Made by a program: the position numbers and the translations under genes. Of a DNA stretch of 64,000 bases, positions 61,558 to 64,000 are shown piece after piece. Under the pieces are notes generated by a model. It searched no databases, was not told the origin of the DNA, and worked only from the letters and a program-made list of their open reading frames with translations. The stretch covers positions 372,001 through 436,000 of the forward strand of contig JAJTTP010000011.1 of assembly GCA_023313575.1 (NCBI GenBank), in the 5' to 3' direction. Each line of letters starts with the position of its first letter. The stretch's first letter is position 1. This stretch comes from Eutypella sp. D-1 (Eukaryota; Ascomycota; Sordariomycetes; Xylariales; Diatrypaceae).

Positions 61558-63796
61558 TCACAGCTTGGCCTGGCCACCGCGCAGGGAGTCAAGCTCCGCC
61601 TGGGTGAAAGGCACGTAGTCGTCGCCCTTGCCGTGGTCGCTGATCCACAGCACGGTGCTACCCTCCATCGCGTCGGGGTCGATGCCGGCTTTCCTCAGCG
61701 GCGCCTTGTCTTGCTTGTTGTTGTGCGTCGCCGACCGCTGCTTGATACGTCGCAAGAAGATCGGCACCGCGTATTTAGGAAGGTGCTCCCGAGCGTGCCT
61801 GTTGGGTGCGGTCAGTACGCTTAGCGTTACGGCCATGAAAGTTTGTGGGGACAATAGTAGTGTTGAATTAAATAGAGAGAAGGGGTATGTCGCTACTTAC
61901 TTCAAGAGTCCCTTGTGGTCAAAGTCCTTGGCATCGGGGTCGACGTAGATGGCGGCCATGCCGGCCTTGCCGTCGTGGCCGGGTAGGGAGACACCGTAGA
62001 CGGTAGCCTCGAGGATGCCAGGGTAGCGACCAAGGGTCTCGGAGACCTCGGCGGTGGAAACGTTCTCCCCCTTCCAGCGGAAGGTGTCACCAAGGCGGTC
62101 GAGGAAGAACCAGCGGCCGTCGGCGTCGCGTCGCAGCGCGTCCCCTGTCCGGTAGTATAAGTCGCCCTCGCGGAAGACGTCACGCACGTACTTTTTGTCC
62201 GTCGCCTCCTGGTTCTTGTAGTAGCCCGGGAACGGGGGCGTGATGGTCGGTGGCTGCGCAATCAGGATCTCACCCCCTTCCTCGTAGGGCACGCGGCGCG
62301 CCCAGCCCGTGCGGGCGTCGCGCGCGATGTCGCCGGTCTCGACATCGATCTCGACGGGCACGAGGGCATTGCGGTGGCGCCAGCGCTGGATGAGGCCGTG
62401 GTGGCCGACGGCGTGGGCGCGGAAGTCGCCGCGGGCCGGGTTGTCGAGCGGCAGGATGCCCTCGGTGGAGTTGAAGAACTCGAAGATGGTCTCGATGCCG
62501 AAGCGGTCGCGGAATGCCTTCCAGACGTCCGGGCGCAGGCCGTTGCCGTAGATCGAGTGCACGTTGTGCTCGCGGTCGCGCGGCGACGGCGGCGCCGCCA
62601 GCAGGTACCGCAGCGTCTCGCCCACGTAGACGAACCACGTCGCGCGCGACGCCCGGATGTCGTCCCAGAACCCGGACGCGCTGAACCGCGGCGCCACGCA
62701 CAGCGTCTGCCCCGTGATCAGCTGCGTCATCGCGCTGATGCCCCCCGTCCCGTGGTACAGCGGCATGCAGTCGTAGTACCGCTGGTTCGCGCCGCGCACG
62801 TAGGAGAACCCGCACTCCCGGCTGCAGGAGTGCATGAACCCGGCAACGGCGGGTACCACGACGGCCTTGGGAAGGCCCGTAGTGCCGCTCGTGTAGAAGA
62901 GCCCGAAGGGAGAGGAAGGCTGCAGGCCGGCGCGGAGCTCATCACGCGGTCGCTCGCCGCGCATGGCGTTGACGTCACCGCGGGCATCGGCAAGACGGAC
63001 GATGCGAACGCCGTCGGTGGACAGCTCATCACGTACAGCGTCGAGGCGCTCGATCAGGGAATCAGCTCCGTCGACAAGGATGAACTTCGTGTCGGCGATG
63101 CCAAGGCAGTGCAGCAGTGCCTGCTTGGTTAGGTTATGGTTGATGAGGGCGGGCGCCGCACCGATGGCCCACAGGCCCATCCACGCCAACACGAAGTCCG
63201 GGCTGTTGGCCATAAAGAACGCCACTAGGTCGCCCGGTCGTACCCCCTCGCGCAGGAACCACTGTGCGTACTGGTGCGCCCGGTAGTACGCCTCCGCGTA
63301 CGTGTAGCTCCCCTGCCGTGACCAGATGCACTCGTGATTAGGCTGTGCCTGCGCATATCGCTCGAAGAAGTAGTACGGAGAGATACGATTATCCTCGACT
63401 ATGTCGGCGTCAAGAGTTCCCTCCTAGGTTAGCAGGTGTATATGATGCCATGTATGTACCGTTGGGTGCAGCCGATTGTCTAGCCGCGTAACCACGTGTA
63501 AGACAAGACAACGGTCGGCAAAACTTACGCGCTTTCCTAAACATTCTCTCGCCCTTGCCCCGCGCCCGGATGAGCTGTATGTCTTGCCTCAGGTGAAACT
63601 TTCCATCCAAGTACGTGAGGCCCGCCGCCGTGGCGAGCGCTGAGGCTGCCGCTGTTGATTGGGTCTCCGTGTTAGCGAATGAAATTGCGATTGAAGTAGG
63701 CGAAGGTGAACTGGCGATCTCGAGACCATGGTCCTGTCTCGGCCGTAGGTCGGACTTTAGAGGTATGTGTAGCTAAAACTTACCTATCGCCGCCAT
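61558..63796 (-). CDS. FATP/FAT1-type very long-chain fatty acyl-CoA synthetase
   Basis: A 624-aa AMP-forming enzyme in four exons: 63796-63784 (13 nt), 63651-63529, 63398-61901 and 61798-61558 (1875 coding nt). The first exons give a hydrophobic Ala/Leu leader (MAAIAAASALATAAGLTYLD) and basic residues before LEDNRISPYYFFERYA. The AMP-binding P-loop is FYTSGTTGLPKA; further motifs are MPLYHGTGG, EFFNSTEG, YYRTGDALRRDADGRWFFLD and RLGDTFRWKGENVSTAEV, the FATP-type signature. The family activates long- and very long-chain fatty acids at the ER, peroxisome or lipid droplets and can aid import. The exon 2 to 3 join was chosen because it recreates RKALEDNR in frame. It lies tail to tail with a HotDog thioesterase that would act on the opposite reaction. 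Confidence 0.92.
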
Positions 63797-64000
63797 GGCT
63801 AGTTATTAGTCGATGTGCAGGTTTATCGCGATTCTGGCTTTATGCGACGAGGTACAGAGCGCAGTAGTTGGTGGATACTGGTCTACAAAGCCTCCCCAAA
63901 GATCTTTCAAATCCAAATTCGTGGTATAATTGTTAAACAGACGCGTCTAAAGAACAATCAAGTATGGCTCTATAGCGAAATGTAAGAGTTGCAAACCAAA

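Noticed and set aside
62374..63132. 252-codon plus-strand frame
   Set aside because: Antisense shadow of the FATP gene, which has all AMP-binding motifs.

Overview
The window is nuclear DNA from a filamentous ascomycete (Pezizomycotina, most likely Sordariomycetes; inferred). Most genes have short spliceosomal introns (about 50-190 nt), and the contents are fungal: a Zn2Cys6 regulator, a highly reducing polyketide synthase (HR-PKS), a Pth11/rhodopsin-type membrane protein, a GCR1_C factor and a 7-Cys copper metallothionein. No rRNA, tRNA, CRISPR array or intact transposon was recognised. For nearly every spliced gene I solved exon joins by hand; coding lengths come out as exact multiples of three.

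Layout. 0.3-5.5 kb: Zn2Cys6 regulator, a broken cupin gene and a secreted arylsulfotransferase-like protein. 8.6-20.1 kb: mostly housekeeping genes (mitochondrial ACOT9-like thioesterase, mitoribosomal mL50, a small membrane protein, DAHP synthase, a secreted SGNH esterase). 20.4-37.5 kb: a compact secondary-metabolite cluster with an eight-exon HR-PKS of 2373 aa (KS-AT-DH-degenerate MT-ER-KR-ACP), two short-chain dehydrogenases, a seven-helix membrane protein and a secreted FAD-linked oxidase. 37.5-43.9 kb: a 6.4-kb gene-free stretch. 43.9-64 kb: GCR1_C transcription factor, a Cys-rich orphan, metallothionein, a nuclear-looking orphan, a Tet/JBP-like 2-oxoglutarate/Fe(II) oxygenase, a Nop8/NOL8-like nucleolar RRM protein, a HotDog thioesterase and a FATP-type acyl-CoA synthetase.

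How the genes may work together (inference). The PKS has no thioesterase or reductase release domain, and no P450, transporter or transcription factor lies in the block. A reduced chain could leave spontaneously, for example as a pyrone, or through an outside enzyme. The two reductases and the flavin oxidase would then tailor it. The best leads are this cluster, a perfect 24-bp inverted repeat in one of its divergent promoters, the Tet/JBP-like oxygenase with all metal and cosubstrate residues, a 25-aa metallothionein split by an intron, and two introns that only keep frame if read as GC-AG introns.
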